Below, one piece after another: positions 7,348 to 15,397 of a DNA stretch of 34,041 bases. Both the position numbers and the translations under genes were made by a program. Positions within the stretch are counted from its first letter, which is position 1; the number at the start of each line of letters is the position of its first letter. The stretch comes from Hydrogenophaga intermedia (GTDB lineage: Bacteria > Pseudomonadota > Gammaproteobacteria > Burkholderiales > Burkholderiaceae_C), in the NCBI RefSeq assembly GCF_023715105.1, contig NZ_JAMBNO010000032.1, positions 1 to 34,041 on the forward strand, written 5' to 3'. A model generated the notes under the pieces. That model saw only the letters and a list, made by a program, of their open reading frames with translations, was not told where the DNA came from and searched no databases.

Positions 7348-7539
7348 ATCCTGCTTCGTTCGCTCGTCAACCGAGCATGCTAATCGGACGCCTCCGACGT
7401 TCGCGTAGGACACGGGCGATGATCGGGGGCTGGAGTGTTTTGCGGGGGCCGACGGTTAAGCGCCTGCGCCGGCCCCTTCCGCCCATGCCGCGCGTCCACA
7501 CTTGCGTCGAACTGCATCGGCGGTTTGGGGCGACGACGT

Positions 7540-7671
7540 ATGGCGCGCGCGTCCACGCTGGTCGACGGCCTGTTGGATCGTGGACACCGGCATCTCGCGG
7601 GGTTCGATCTCTCGCGAGCCGCTCTGGAGGCGTCGCGCGGCTTTCCCAGCCGCGCGGCGCAAAACGGTTGA
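7540..7671 (+). pseudogene. Class I SAM-dependent methyltransferase, short internal fragment
   Basis: About 43 plus-strand residues (ASTLVDGLLDRGHRHLAGFDLS, then RAALEASR) match the motif I region of small class I methyltransferases, which usually reads like GGGASTLVDDLL followed by a conserved LDLS strand. The glycine-rich part just upstream and everything after residue 43 are missing or out of frame, and a TGA follows at 7669. A 9-base-pair hairpin (7634-7656) lies inside. This is a dead remnant. Confidence 0.5.
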
Positions 7672-7714
7672 CACGGTTTCCCGGCTCGCTCTTCCGTGCC
7701 CAGCGTTTTCGGCG

Positions 7715-7948
7715 ATCGCGGTAGGGATGCCGGTCACCCGGCACCCCCCGCACAGAGCCGTACGTGCCCAATTTAGGCATACGGCTCCTACTCGGGTATC
7801 CGACGGCCATCCGCTCTTCGGGCCATGGATGAAGCACGTGGGGTGGCGGCAACCACTCGTTGGCCAGTTGGTCGATTCGCGCCCAGGTCATGCGGTCCTT
7901 CTGGCGTCGCTTGAGCGAGCGCCGCCACAGATCAACCACTTCCACGCT
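7715..7948 (-). mobile_element. 3' remnant of a group II intron: maturase C-terminus plus domains V and VI
   Basis: The minus strand from about 7948 encodes the last 56 or so residues of a group II intron reverse transcriptase/maturase (LWRRSLKRRQKDRMTW, then WLPPPHVLHPWPEER). It is followed at 7787-7755 by a textbook domain V: GAGCCGUA and UACGGCUC pair, with a 2-base CG bulge and an inner UGCC/GGCA stem; the loop is not the usual GNRA. Domain VI follows (GGGUGCCGG, GUGA, CCGGCAUCCC) with a candidate branch-point A at 7722, placing the intron's 3' end near 7715. The 5' domains and most of the maturase are absent, so it cannot move by itself. The maturase frame also appears to have lost its own stop codon. 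Confidence 0.8.
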
Positions 7949-8199
7949 GCGCTCTCCGGCGGCAACAGCCTGCCCACCGCTCTGTCCTTGAATGCTTGTC
8001 CGTATCGAGCCACTTGCGTCCTTCATCGCCGTCCCCTCGTTTCTGGTTCTATCGCGGAGACAACTATTCTGACGCGGGGGGACTCCTTGCATGTTGTCAT
8101 GCTGATTTGCCTCGTCACGTTGATGCACCCGCCGGACCATCCGACGGGGAGCAAATTTACGTGAGGCAACAGGTCAGCTCGGGTAACAATTCTGATGAG
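7949..8199. other. Unassigned spacer between the intron remnant and cobF
   Basis: I find no supported gene in this stretch. It should contain the left boundary of the cob cassette and the 3' end of the cob transcript, but I see no clear hairpin with a T-run downstream of cobF on the minus strand. Transcripts may therefore run on into the intron remnant. Confidence 0.4.
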
Positions 8200-8970
8200 T
8201 CAATGCGCGCGGGGGCCGTCGCGTCGGCGCAGCAGGTAGATGTCCATAATCCAGCCGTGCTCGGCGCGTGCAGCAACCCTGGCTTGCCGGATGCGCGGGC
8301 CGGTGCTTTCCAGTGGGCCGCACAGCATCAGCTGTTGCGGCATGCCTAGATACGCTGCCCAGTAAATGGTGGTGTTCTGGGGCGGTAGTTTCTCGAACGA
8401 GCACTCTCCATCCAGCATCACCACCAGCGTGTCCACCGCTTGCGGCCAGCCGTGATTGCGCAGGTGGCGTCCAGTCGTGATCATCACCGGCGCACCCAAG
8501 GTATTGAGCGGAATCGAATGGACGGCCGCAAGTAGTTGCAGGCTGGTGAGTCCGGGGATTACATTCGCCTGCAGTTGCAGTCCGCGGGAACGCAATCGCT
8601 CGGCGATGCGCAAGCTGGAGTCGTAAAGACTTGGGTCTCCCCACACCATCAACGCGACAGTTCCACCGTTCGGTCGGTGCGCGCCAATCATTTTCCCCCA
8701 ACAGGACGCGACGGCGTCGTGCCAAGCATGAACGCTTTCAAGGTAGGACGTAGCCGAGGCCACGCGCTGCGGAAGGTCGAATTCGACGACCTGCGCATCG
8801 GCGCTCACGTGCGACGCACAAATCAGGCGCCGCAGCTCTGCGAGGTCCGACTTGTCGGGACCTTTGCGGGGCAGCAGGATCAGGTCGGCGCGATTCAGCG
8901 CACGGATGGCTTGCAGGGTAAGGTGCTCCGGGTCACCCGTGCCGATCCCGATCAGGGACAGATGAATCAT
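8200..8970 (-). CDS. cobF: CobF, precorrin-6A synthase (deacetylating)
   Basis: This 256-residue tetrapyrrole methylase uses S-adenosylmethionine to methylate C-1 of precorrin-5 and removes the two-carbon acyl fragment, giving precorrin-6A in the aerobic cobalamin route. It opens with LIGIGTGDPEHLTLQAI, the glycine-rich first SAM loop, continues with ALMVWGDPSLYDS (the GDP loop) and has VIPGLTSLQLLAA; this GTGDPEH variant is typical of CobF. The length is normal. It is the last gene of the cob chain, starting three bases after the cobM stop. CobF occurs only in the oxygen-dependent pathway, so its presence agrees with cobG. Confidence 0.93.
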   Translation of the reverse strand: MIHLSLIGIGTGDPEHLTLQAIRALNRADLILLPRKGPDKSDLAELRRLICASHVSADAQVVEFDLPQRVASATSYLESVHAWHDAVASCWGKMIGAHRPNGGTVALMVWGDPSLYDSSLRIAERLRSRGLQLQANVIPGLTSLQLLAAVHSIPLNTLGAPVMITTGRHLRNHGWPQAVDTLVVMLDGECSFEKLPPQNTTIYWAAYLGMPQQLMLCGPLESTGPRIRQARVAARAEHGWIMDIYLLRRRDGPRAH

Positions 8971-8973
8971 GCC

Positions 8974-9753
8974 TCAATCGCCGGTTCGACGGCCGGATGC
9001 AATCGCCGGCCGAAAGCGCCTGTCGTAATCAGGCGCATAGAGGCAGCTTTCGGCGAAGCCTTCGGCCGCGAGTGCCGGGCCGACCAGGATCAGGGCCGTG
9101 CGTTCCACGCCTTCGCCCAGCGCAGCTTCGATGGTGCCCAGGGTTGCGCGAACGATCCTTTCATCGGGCCAGCTCGCGCGATACACCACTGCCGCCGGGC
9201 AATCCGCGCCGTAGGCGGTGATCAGGTCTGCGGTGACCTGAGCGAGCTTGTGGATCGACAGGTGAATGGCCAGCGTGGCGCCGGTGGCGGCGAAGCGAAC
9301 CAGGCTTTCGCCCTCCGGCATCGGTGAGGCGCGGCCTGAAGTTCGGGTCAGGACCACTGACTGCGCGACGCCCGGCAGCGTGAGCTCGGCGCCCAGCGCA
9401 GCGGCGGCAGCTGCGAAGGAGGGAACGCCCGGAGTCACGGTGTAGGGAATGCCCGCCGCGCGCAAGCGGCGCAATTGCTCGCCCATGGCAGACCAGACGG
9501 ACAAGTCACCGGAGTGCAGGCGCGCCACGTCGCGCCCTTGCCCGTGGGCGGCAACCAGCAGGGCAGTGATGGCGTCGAGATCCAGCGGTGCGGTGTTGAC
9601 GATGCGCGCCCCCGCTGGGCAGTGCGCCAGAATTTCCTCCGGCACGAGCGAGCCCGCGTAAAGGCAGACGGGGCAGCGCGCGATGAGGTCGCGGCCGCGC
9701 AGGGTCAGCAAGTCGGCGGCGCCGGGGCCGGCGCCGATGAAGTGAACGGTCAT
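8974..9753 (-). CDS. cobM: CobM, precorrin-4 C11-methyltransferase
   Basis: This 259-residue SAM-dependent methylase adds the methyl group at C-11 of precorrin-4 to give precorrin-5. It starts MTVHFIGAGPGAADLLTLRG, the first SAM-binding loop, followed by CLYAGSLVPEEIL, LHSGDLSVW and VTPGVPSFAAAAAALG, all typical of CobM/CbiF. The start ATG at 9753 was chosen because it overlaps the cobE stop as ATGA and because the protein then begins exactly at the conserved strand; an upstream GTG would add an unconserved tail. The aerobic neighbours identify it as CobM rather than anaerobic CbiF. Confidence 0.93.
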   Translation of the reverse strand: MTVHFIGAGPGAADLLTLRGRDLIARCPVCLYAGSLVPEEILAHCPAGARIVNTAPLDLDAITALLVAAHGQGRDVARLHSGDLSVWSAMGEQLRRLRAAGIPYTVTPGVPSFAAAAAALGAELTLPGVAQSVVLTRTSGRASPMPEGESLVRFAATGATLAIHLSIHKLAQVTADLITAYGADCPAAVVYRASWPDERIVRATLGTIEAALGEGVERTALILVGPALAAEGFAESCLYAPDYDRRFRPAIASGRRTGD

Positions 9754-10169
9754 GGATTTGTTCCTGGCAAGGACGTGAAAGTGGCGAGCGCACAAGCGGC
9801 CAGCCGGTCCGGCGATACCGAGCGTGGGTGCAGAAGGGTTGCTGCCTCGCCGGCGAGCTTGTTCGCAGCCATGAGGGCAGCTGCTTCTGCGACGCTGCCG
9901 GTGCCGCGCCGCTGACGGACTGGCGCGCTGTCGGTCAGGGTGGCGATGGCGGCCATCTCCGCCGGGGTCAGGGCGCAGATCGGCAGCTTGAGTTCAGCGG
10001 CAAGGTCCTGCAGGCAGGAAGCCTGCGCCTTGTCGCGTGCGGTGGCGAGCAGAACGAGCGAGCGCAGCGGCAGCCCTGCGATGTCCGTCTCATCCAGCGC
10101 ACAGCGCAGTGCCTCGCGCAACGAATGCAGCGACGCTTCAGCGCGGAATCCGAAGCCGGCCACGATCAT
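9750..10169 (-). CDS. cobE: CobE, CbiG C-terminal domain protein
   Basis: This 139-residue protein matches the CobE/CbiG C-terminal family: MIVAGFGFRAEASLHSLREAL at the start, ATARDKAQASCLQDLAAEL and a late GTGSVAEAAALMAA motif. In the anaerobic route the equivalent CbiG domain belongs to the lactone-opening protein. In aerobic clusters CobE is required, but its exact step is unclear; it has been suggested to bind corrin intermediates. The ATG at 10169 overlaps the stop of cobL by ATGA and its own stop overlaps cobM the same way, so the three are translationally coupled. Confidence 0.88.
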   Translation of the reverse strand: MIVAGFGFRAEASLHSLREALRCALDETDIAGLPLRSLVLLATARDKAQASCLQDLAAELKLPICALTPAEMAAIATLTDSAPVRQRRGTGSVAEAAALMAANKLAGEAATLLHPRSVSPDRLAACALATFTSLPGTNP

Positions 10170-11377
10170 CGGCGGCCACTCCACTGCACGATCGGGTACG
10201 CGCTTCGCCAGCCCCGCCGCGCGCCCAGCGGCTGCACGTGCGCGAGCTCGATGCGCATCAGGCTCCCGCCGGCACGCGCGTGCCACAGCGCCAGCAGCGC
10301 CTCCGATTCGAGCGTCACCGCATTGGCGACCACGCGGCAACCTGGCAGAAGAACCTCCCACAGGCATTCCAGCAGCGCCTGGCTCACGCCGCCCCCGACG
10401 AAGACGGCGTTCGGCCGCGGCAGGCCGGCCAAGGCGGCAGGCGCACTCCCGGTGGCCACGACCAGGCGGTCCACGCCGAGTGCGTCGGCGTTTCCCCGCA
10501 GGCGTGCGGCACGCTGCGGGTCGGCTTCGATGGCGACAGCCTCGCAGCTTCGATGAGCCAGCAGCCATTCGATTGCCACCGATCCGGAACCGGCGCCGAT
10601 GTCCCACAGCCGCTCGCCTGGACGCGGCGCGAGCGCGGACAAGGTGAGCGCGCGCACGGCCTGCTTGGTGATCTGTCCGTCATGGGCGAACAACGCATCC
10701 GGCAATCCATTGCTGCGCGGGAGAGCGAAGCCCTCGCCAGCCACCTGCAGCGCCACGGCGACCGGGTGCGCCACGTCAGCAAGGTCATAGGACTCTGCGC
10801 GAACGTCGCGTCGCCGCTCGCGCGGACCGCCAAGCGCCTCGAGCACTGTCAGCGTGGTCGCGCCGAAACCCGCGTCGACCAGGAAGCCGGCGAGGTCCGC
10901 CACCGCGGCTGCGTCGCGCAGCAGCACCAGCAGCCGCGCACCGCTCCACAGGTGCGGACGCAGGCGAGACAGGGGCGCGGCGTGCAGCCCCAGGCACGCA
11001 GTGCCTTCGAGCGCCCAGCCCAGGCGCGCGGCTGCCAGGGCGAAGGTCGAAGGTGCGGGTAGCGCATGCCATTCCTGCGCGGCCAGGTGGCGAGTAATGG
11101 AGGTGCCGGCGCCAAACCAGAACGGGTCGCCCGACGCCAGCATCGCAACCCGTCGGCCGCGCAGAGCCAGCAAGCGGGGGATGCCGTCGGCAAAGGGGAC
11201 CGGCCATTCCAGGCGCTCCGCATCCAGTTGCGCCAGCAGGGCCAGGTGGCGCGCGCTCCCCGCCACCACCTCGGCGGCTTCGAGGGCGGCGCGATGCGAA
11301 GGCGGCATGCCATCCAGGCCGTCTTCGCCCAGCCCGATAATCGTCAGCCATGGAAGCGGCCCGTTGAATTCATCCAT
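10166..11377 (-). CDS. cobL: CobL, precorrin-6Y C5,15-methyltransferase (decarboxylating)
   Basis: This 403-residue two-domain enzyme methylates precorrin-6B at C-5 and C-15 and decarboxylates the acetate side chain at C-12, yielding precorrin-8X. Residues 1-210 form the CbiE-like tetrapyrrole methylase (LTIIGLGEDG at 11-20, SGDPFWFG at 82-89). Residues about 225-403 form the CbiT-like Rossmann methyltransferase (DALFAHDGQITKQAVRAL, then WDIGAGSGSVAIEW with its SAM loop at 261-266). The length is usual. The ATG at 11377 shares the bases CATG with the oppositely oriented cobK start, so no upstream leader exists. It begins the cobL-E-M-F block, separated from cobJ by the antisense cobK gene. 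Confidence 0.93.
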   Translation of the reverse strand: MDEFNGPLPWLTIIGLGEDGLDGMPPSHRAALEAAEVVAGSARHLALLAQLDAERLEWPVPFADGIPRLLALRGRRVAMLASGDPFWFGAGTSITRHLAAQEWHALPAPSTFALAAARLGWALEGTACLGLHAAPLSRLRPHLWSGARLLVLLRDAAAVADLAGFLVDAGFGATTLTVLEALGGPRERRRDVRAESYDLADVAHPVAVALQVAGEGFALPRSNGLPDALFAHDGQITKQAVRALTLSALAPRPGERLWDIGAGSGSVAIEWLLAHRSCEAVAIEADPQRAARLRGNADALGVDRLVVATGSAPAALAGLPRPNAVFVGGGVSQALLECLWEVLLPGCRVVANAVTLESEALLALWHARAGGSLMRIELAHVQPLGARRGWRSAYPIVQWSGRR

Positions 11378-12140
11378 GCGCAAGATCCTTCTCCTTGGGG
11401 GCACCTCGGAGGCCAGCGCACTGGCCGGCTGTCTCGCCGAAAGAGGGGAGAACGCGGTCCTGTCGTATGCCGGGCGTGTCAGCCAGCCCAAGGCACAGCC
11501 CATCCCGGTACGCATCGGCGGCTTCGGCGGCGTGCCGGGCCTGGTGCGATACCTGCAGGAGCACCACGTCACCCATCTCGTGGACGCCACGCACCCATTC
11601 GCGACGCAGATGAGCCGCCACGCCGTCGAGGCTGCCCAGCAGACCGGGATCGCGCTGTTGGCGCTCACCCGGCCGCCCTGGCGTGCGGGCCCGGGCGATC
11701 GCTGGCAGGCCGTCCCGGACATGGCCGCGGCGGTCGCAGCACTGGCCGGCCCCCCCAAGCGGGTCCTGCTGGCACTCGGCCGCCTGCACTGCGCCGAATT
11801 TGCGGCCCAGCCGCAGCACCATTACATCCTGCGGCTGGTCGATGCGCCGATCGAGCCGCCGGCGTTGCCGCACCACACGGTGGTCGTCTCGCGCGGCCCT
11901 TTCGGTGTGAGCGGCGATCTCGCGCTCATGCGCCGCCAGGGCGTGGACATCGTGGTCGCGAAGAACGCCGGCGGCGTCGGGGCCGAGGCAAAACTGCACG
12001 CAGCGCGCTCCCTGGGATTGCCGGTCGTGATGGTGGAGCGGCCGCCGATCGCGCACAGGCGCGAAGCATCGAGCGTGGCGCAGGTCCTGGAGTGGCTGGA
12101 TCATTCGCCAGGCGCAAGGGATGCGGTCCGCGGGGTGTAG
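11376..12140 (+). CDS. cobK: CobK, precorrin-6A reductase
   Basis: This 254-residue NADPH-dependent enzyme reduces the macrocycle of precorrin-6A to precorrin-6B. It starts MRKILLLGGTSEASALAGCL, the nucleotide-binding loop, and contains THLVDATHPFATQMS, VLLALGRLHCAEF and DIVVAKNAGG, all hallmark CobK/CbiJ segments. It is the only cassette gene in this block on the plus strand. Its ATG (11376-11378) overlaps the cobL start on the other strand, and its last 40 bases overlap the end of cobJ. It therefore fills the whole gap between cobJ and cobL in antisense. Its promoter must lie inside the cobL coding region, where I could not pick one out with confidence. Confidence 0.93.
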   Translation: MRKILLLGGTSEASALAGCLAERGENAVLSYAGRVSQPKAQPIPVRIGGFGGVPGLVRYLQEHHVTHLVDATHPFATQMSRHAVEAAQQTGIALLALTRPPWRAGPGDRWQAVPDMAAAVAALAGPPKRVLLALGRLHCAEFAAQPQHHYILRLVDAPIEPPALPHHTVVVSRGPFGVSGDLALMRRQGVDIVVAKNAGGVGAEAKLHAARSLGLPVVMVERPPIAHRREASSVAQVLEWLDHSPGARDAVRGV

Positions 12141-12865
12141 ACCCACGGTGATCCGTCGGTTGCGATCACGCGGGTCGTGCTGGAGCCTACGATGACGAGG
12201 GTGCGCATGTCGGCCATCTCGGGCGCTGCGTCGCCCAGGCGGGTGACGCGCAGGGCTTCGTCGGCACTCGATACGGCGCGCGCAAAGATGACCGGTCGCG
12301 CCTCGCCGCAGGTCTCGCGAAGCACGGCCAGCGCTCGGGCAAAGCCGTGCGGTCGCGAAGCCGAGCGCGGGTTGTACAGAGCCAGCGCGAAATCGGCCTC
12401 AGCTGCCAGTCGCAGGCGACGCTCGATGAGCGGCCAGGGCTTGAGGTTGTCCGAGAGGTTGATCGCGCAGAAATCATGTCCCAGCGGTGCGCCAGCGCGA
12501 GCCGCGGCCGCGAGCATTGCCGTGATGCCGGGAAGCACGCGAACGTCGAGGTTGCGCCATTGCGCAGGACCGGCCTCCATGGCTTCGAACACCGCCGAGG
12601 CCATCGCGAACACGCCGGGGTCGCCCGAAGACACCACCACCACGTGCCGACCCTCGTGCGCCAGGCGCAAGGCCAGTGATGCCCGCTCGAGTTCCGCGCG
12701 GTTGTCGCTGGGATGCAGTGCCAGCCCTGGCCGCGGTGGCACCCGGGCCACGTAAGGGAAGTAGCCCACCACGTCCGATGCCCCAGCGAGTGCGGTCGCG
12801 ACTTCGGGCGTCACGAGGGATGGCCCCCCGGGCCCAAGTCCCGCCACGATGAGCGACCCCTTCAT
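12101..12865 (-). CDS. cobJ: CobJ, precorrin-3B C17-methyltransferase
   Basis: This 254-residue methylase transfers a methyl group from SAM to C-17 of precorrin-3B and causes ring contraction, giving precorrin-4. Family segments are LIVAGLGPGGPSLVTPEV at the start, DVVGYFPYVARV, VVVVSSGDPGVFAMA, VLPGITAMLAAAARAGAPLGHDFCAINLSD and a late LYNPRSASRPHGF. The length fits the single-domain form (no CbiG fusion). The ATG at 12865 overlaps the cobI stop as ATGA. Its 3' end overlaps the end of the opposite-strand cobK by 40 bases, so the two transcripts would be complementary there. Confidence 0.94.
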   Translation of the reverse strand: MKGSLIVAGLGPGGPSLVTPEVATALAGASDVVGYFPYVARVPPRPGLALHPSDNRAELERASLALRLAHEGRHVVVVSSGDPGVFAMASAVFEAMEAGPAQWRNLDVRVLPGITAMLAAAARAGAPLGHDFCAINLSDNLKPWPLIERRLRLAAEADFALALYNPRSASRPHGFARALAVLRETCGEARPVIFARAVSSADEALRVTRLGDAAPEMADMRTLVIVGSSTTRVIATDGSPWVYTPRTASLAPGE

Positions 12866-13593
12866 GGCCTGCGTCCATTGCCGTGCACCAGCACGATGGA
12901 GAAGTAGGGCGTCACGCGGCCCTCTGCCTCGACCAGGCGCACGACCTTCTGGCCGGGCATGGTGGCGAACTCCACCAGCCACGCTTCTTGCAGTCGGCCG
13001 GCCGCCGCGAGGGCGCGACGTACCTTGTCGATGTTGCGACCGATCTTCATGATCACCAGCGCATCGCTTTGGGCCATGTGGCGGGCGAGCGTCGCTTCCG
13101 GCAAGGTCCCCATCAGCACCGTCAGGACATCGTCGCCCCAGGTGATCGGCCGGCCGGTGGCGGTCCATGCACCGGACATCCCGGTGATGGCTGGCACGAC
13201 CTGGACGGGGTGGGTGGCTGCGAGCCGCGTGTACAGGTGCATGAAGGAGCCATAGAAGAACGGATCTCCCTCGCAGAGGATGACCACATCGTGGCCAGCG
13301 TCGGACAACGAGCGCAGCTGTGCGACGCATGCCGCATAGAACCCCGAGAGCGCCTCGTTGTAGGCAGGATCCTCCACCGCGATCTCGGTGGTGACGGGGT
13401 ATTCCATCGCGAGTTCCACGGCTGCGCAGGGCAGCAGCCCCTCCACGATGCGCCGCGCCTGCCCCGGTCGACCCGCCTTACGAAAGAAGGCGACGTGCGT
13501 GGCGCCGGCGAGGAGCCTGTGCGCGCGTACGGTCATCAGGTCCGCATCTCCCGGGCCCAGTCCCACGCCGTAGAGGGTTCCCTGGCACTTCAT
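12862..13593 (-). CDS. cobI: CobI, precorrin-2 C20-methyltransferase
   Basis: This 243-residue methylase adds a methyl group at C-20 of precorrin-2 to form precorrin-3A, the first committed step towards corrins. It begins GTLYGVGLGPGDADLMTVRA, followed by HVAFFRKAGRPGQAR, VVILCEGDPFFYGSFMH, VVPAITGMSGAWTATG and VIMKIGRNIDKVRRAL, all characteristic of CobI/CbiL. The ATG at 13593 overlaps the cobH stop (ATGA), and the stop overlaps the cobJ start in the same way. The length is normal. Confidence 0.95.
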   Translation of the reverse strand: MKCQGTLYGVGLGPGDADLMTVRAHRLLAGATHVAFFRKAGRPGQARRIVEGLLPCAAVELAMEYPVTTEIAVEDPAYNEALSGFYAACVAQLRSLSDAGHDVVILCEGDPFFYGSFMHLYTRLAATHPVQVVPAITGMSGAWTATGRPITWGDDVLTVLMGTLPEATLARHMAQSDALVIMKIGRNIDKVRRALAAAGRLQEAWLVEFATMPGQKVVRLVEAEGRVTPYFSIVLVHGNGRRP

Positions 13594-14216
13594 TCGGAGC
13601 GACTCGCCAGCGCGTTGAGCGCAGCCACCGTTACGGCGCTGCCGCCCAGGCGCCCGCTCACGATGCAGCAGGGGACGGGCTGCTCGTCCCAGAGCGCGGC
13701 CTTGGACTCGGCCGCGCCGACGAAGCCGACCGGGCAGCCGACGATCGCGGCGGGCCGCGGACAGCCCGGATCCTTGAGCATGTTGAGCAGGTGAAACAGC
13801 GCGGTGGGCGCGTTGCCGATGGCCACCACCGCACCTTTCAGGTAGGGCCGCCACAGTTCCAGCGCGGCTGCCGAGCGGGTCGTCGCCAGGGACTGCGCCA
13901 GCTGCGGTACCTCGGGCTGGTGCAGCGTGCAGATCACCAGGTTGGAACGCGGCAGCCGGCCGGCGGTCACCCCTTCGCTGACCATGCGTGCATCGCAGAG
14001 GATCGGCGCGCCTGCGGCGAGTGCAACTCGCGCCGCGGCGACGAAGTCCGCAGAGAAGCGGATATGCGCTTCCAGCCCGATCAGGCCGGCGGCGTGGATC
14101 ATGCGCACCGCCACCGGCTCCTCCTCTGGCCCGAAGGCCGCGAGGTCTGCTTCGGCGCGGATCATGGCGAACGATTGGCGATAGATGGCCGCGCCATCGG
14201 TTTCATAAACGTGCAT
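13590..14216 (-). CDS. cobH: CobH, precorrin-8X methylmutase
   Basis: This 208-residue enzyme moves the methyl group from C-11 to C-12 of precorrin-8X, giving hydrogenobyrinate. Recognisable segments are IYRQSFAMIRAEADL near the N-terminus, with the catalytic-type histidine in VAVRMIHAAG, then ILCDARMVSEGV, AIGNAPTALFHLL, AAIVGCPVGFVGAAESK and CIVSGRLGGSAVTVAALNAL. The start ATG shares one base with the cobG stop (TGATG). The size matches the family. Confidence 0.95.
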   Translation of the reverse strand: MHVYETDGAAIYRQSFAMIRAEADLAAFGPEEEPVAVRMIHAAGLIGLEAHIRFSADFVAAARVALAAGAPILCDARMVSEGVTAGRLPRSNLVICTLHQPEVPQLAQSLATTRSAAALELWRPYLKGAVVAIGNAPTALFHLLNMLKDPGCPRPAAIVGCPVGFVGAAESKAALWDEQPVPCCIVSGRLGGSAVTVAALNALASRSE

Positions 14217-15397
14217 CAGTCGGTTCCGATGATGGAGGCAAGTGCGCGCGGTGCAACGCCCATGCATGAGGGACGGTCCCAGGCTGTGCCCACGCGAACG
14301 ATATCGAAGCTGCCGTCGCGGCCGACCAGGGTGAGGTCCGCCGCCTGCGCGCGGGCGCAGCCCTTGGCGCACCCGGAAATGTGCAGGGTGCGCGGCCCGC
14401 CGAGCCTCGCCGTTCCCGCAAGCAACGGCGCCAGCCCGCGTGCGAGCAAGCGGGTTTCCACCGTCGCGGATGCGCACGCGGGTGCTCCTGGACACGCGTC
14501 CACGTTCAGCAACGGATCGTCGTGCGCCGTGATGAACTCGCTCGAAGCCGCCCAGCTCGCGTTCTCGAGGATGATCGCTCGGCGGGGCGCGACGCGCAGC
14601 GCGTCGGCTGCGCAATCTTGCAATAGCTGCTCCAGGGACACCGCCGCCATCTGGCCGAAGGCGACGTAGTAGGCGGGCCCGAGCAGCGTAGGCCCTGGAA
14701 GCGGAAGTGCGGCCTGGGGCGCGGGTGCCGTCGTGGGGGCGAGCGCGGCAGGCAGGGCGTGTTGCGCCAGGTGGGCTTTCATGCGCGTGCCGCCGCCTGT
14801 TGTCGCGAACCAGGACGCGAGCGCGATGACGACGTCGATCGCAGTCGATGGATCGACGGAGACACCGTCGCGCGCGCCATCCGCGCGCACGATGAGGCCG
14901 CCCCCACGCCCCCGTTCGATCCGCACATCCGCCGAAGTGAAGACCAGCACGGGTGCCGGCCCCGCGTCCACCGCAAAACCGAACTTGGCGGGCAGCGGCG
15001 GCAACTCGCCAAGCCGCGCCGCCAGTTCGTTCGCCAGGCGCTCGGTGTCGTCGCCCGGTCGCCACAGGGGCGGCACGACGATATTGCGCCGTTGTTCCAG
15101 CGACGGATCGTCATCGAGCAAGCCCAGTTCTGCGAGCGCTGCCACGAGTTTCAGGTGCTGCGATTCGCGCACGCCGCGCAGCTGCAGGTTGGCTCGATTG
15201 GTCAGTTCGATGATGCCCGAGCCGAAGCGGCGCGCCGCCTCGCACAGGCCCAGCGCCTGAGCGAGGGTGAGCCGTCCCAGGCGCGGTCGAACGCGCACGA
15301 TCAGCCCATCTCCCGACCGCATCGGCCGGTACGCGCCGGGGCACCAGCCCTTCGCGATGGGCCGCCGATCGGCATCCTCATGTTCGGCAGTGCTCAT
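14216..15397 (-). CDS. cobG: CobG, precorrin-3B synthase (oxygen-dependent monooxygenase)
   Basis: This 393-residue protein of the nitrite/sulphite reductase-like superfamily hydroxylates C-20 of precorrin-3A and forms the gamma-lactone of precorrin-3B using molecular oxygen; it is the diagnostic enzyme of the aerobic pathway. The N-terminal half holds the ferredoxin-like repeat (GWCPGAYRPMRSGDGLIVRV, GIIELTNRANLQLRGV). The C-terminal half carries the [4Fe-4S] ligands as CPGAPAC (C302, C308) and CAKGC (C343, C347), all present. The ATG at 15397 overlaps the cobQ stop. The organism therefore needs oxygen to make B12 by this route. Confidence 0.94.
   Translation of the reverse strand: MSTAEHEDADRRPIAKGWCPGAYRPMRSGDGLIVRVRPRLGRLTLAQALGLCEAARRFGSGIIELTNRANLQLRGVRESQHLKLVAALAELGLLDDDPSLEQRRNIVVPPLWRPGDDTERLANELAARLGELPPLPAKFGFAVDAGPAPVLVFTSADVRIERGRGGGLIVRADGARDGVSVDPSTAIDVVIALASWFATTGGGTRMKAHLAQHALPAALAPTTAPAPQAALPLPGPTLLGPAYYVAFGQMAAVSLEQLLQDCAADALRVAPRRAIILENASWAASSEFITAHDDPLLNVDACPGAPACASATVETRLLARGLAPLLAGTARLGGPRTLHISGCAKGCARAQAADLTLVGRDGSFDIVRVGTAWDRPSCMGVAPRALASIIGTD

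Noticed and set aside
7634..7656. 9-base-pair hairpin as a terminator for a neighbouring gene
   Set aside because: It sits inside a methyltransferase fragment, has no T-run, and no intact gene ends beside it.
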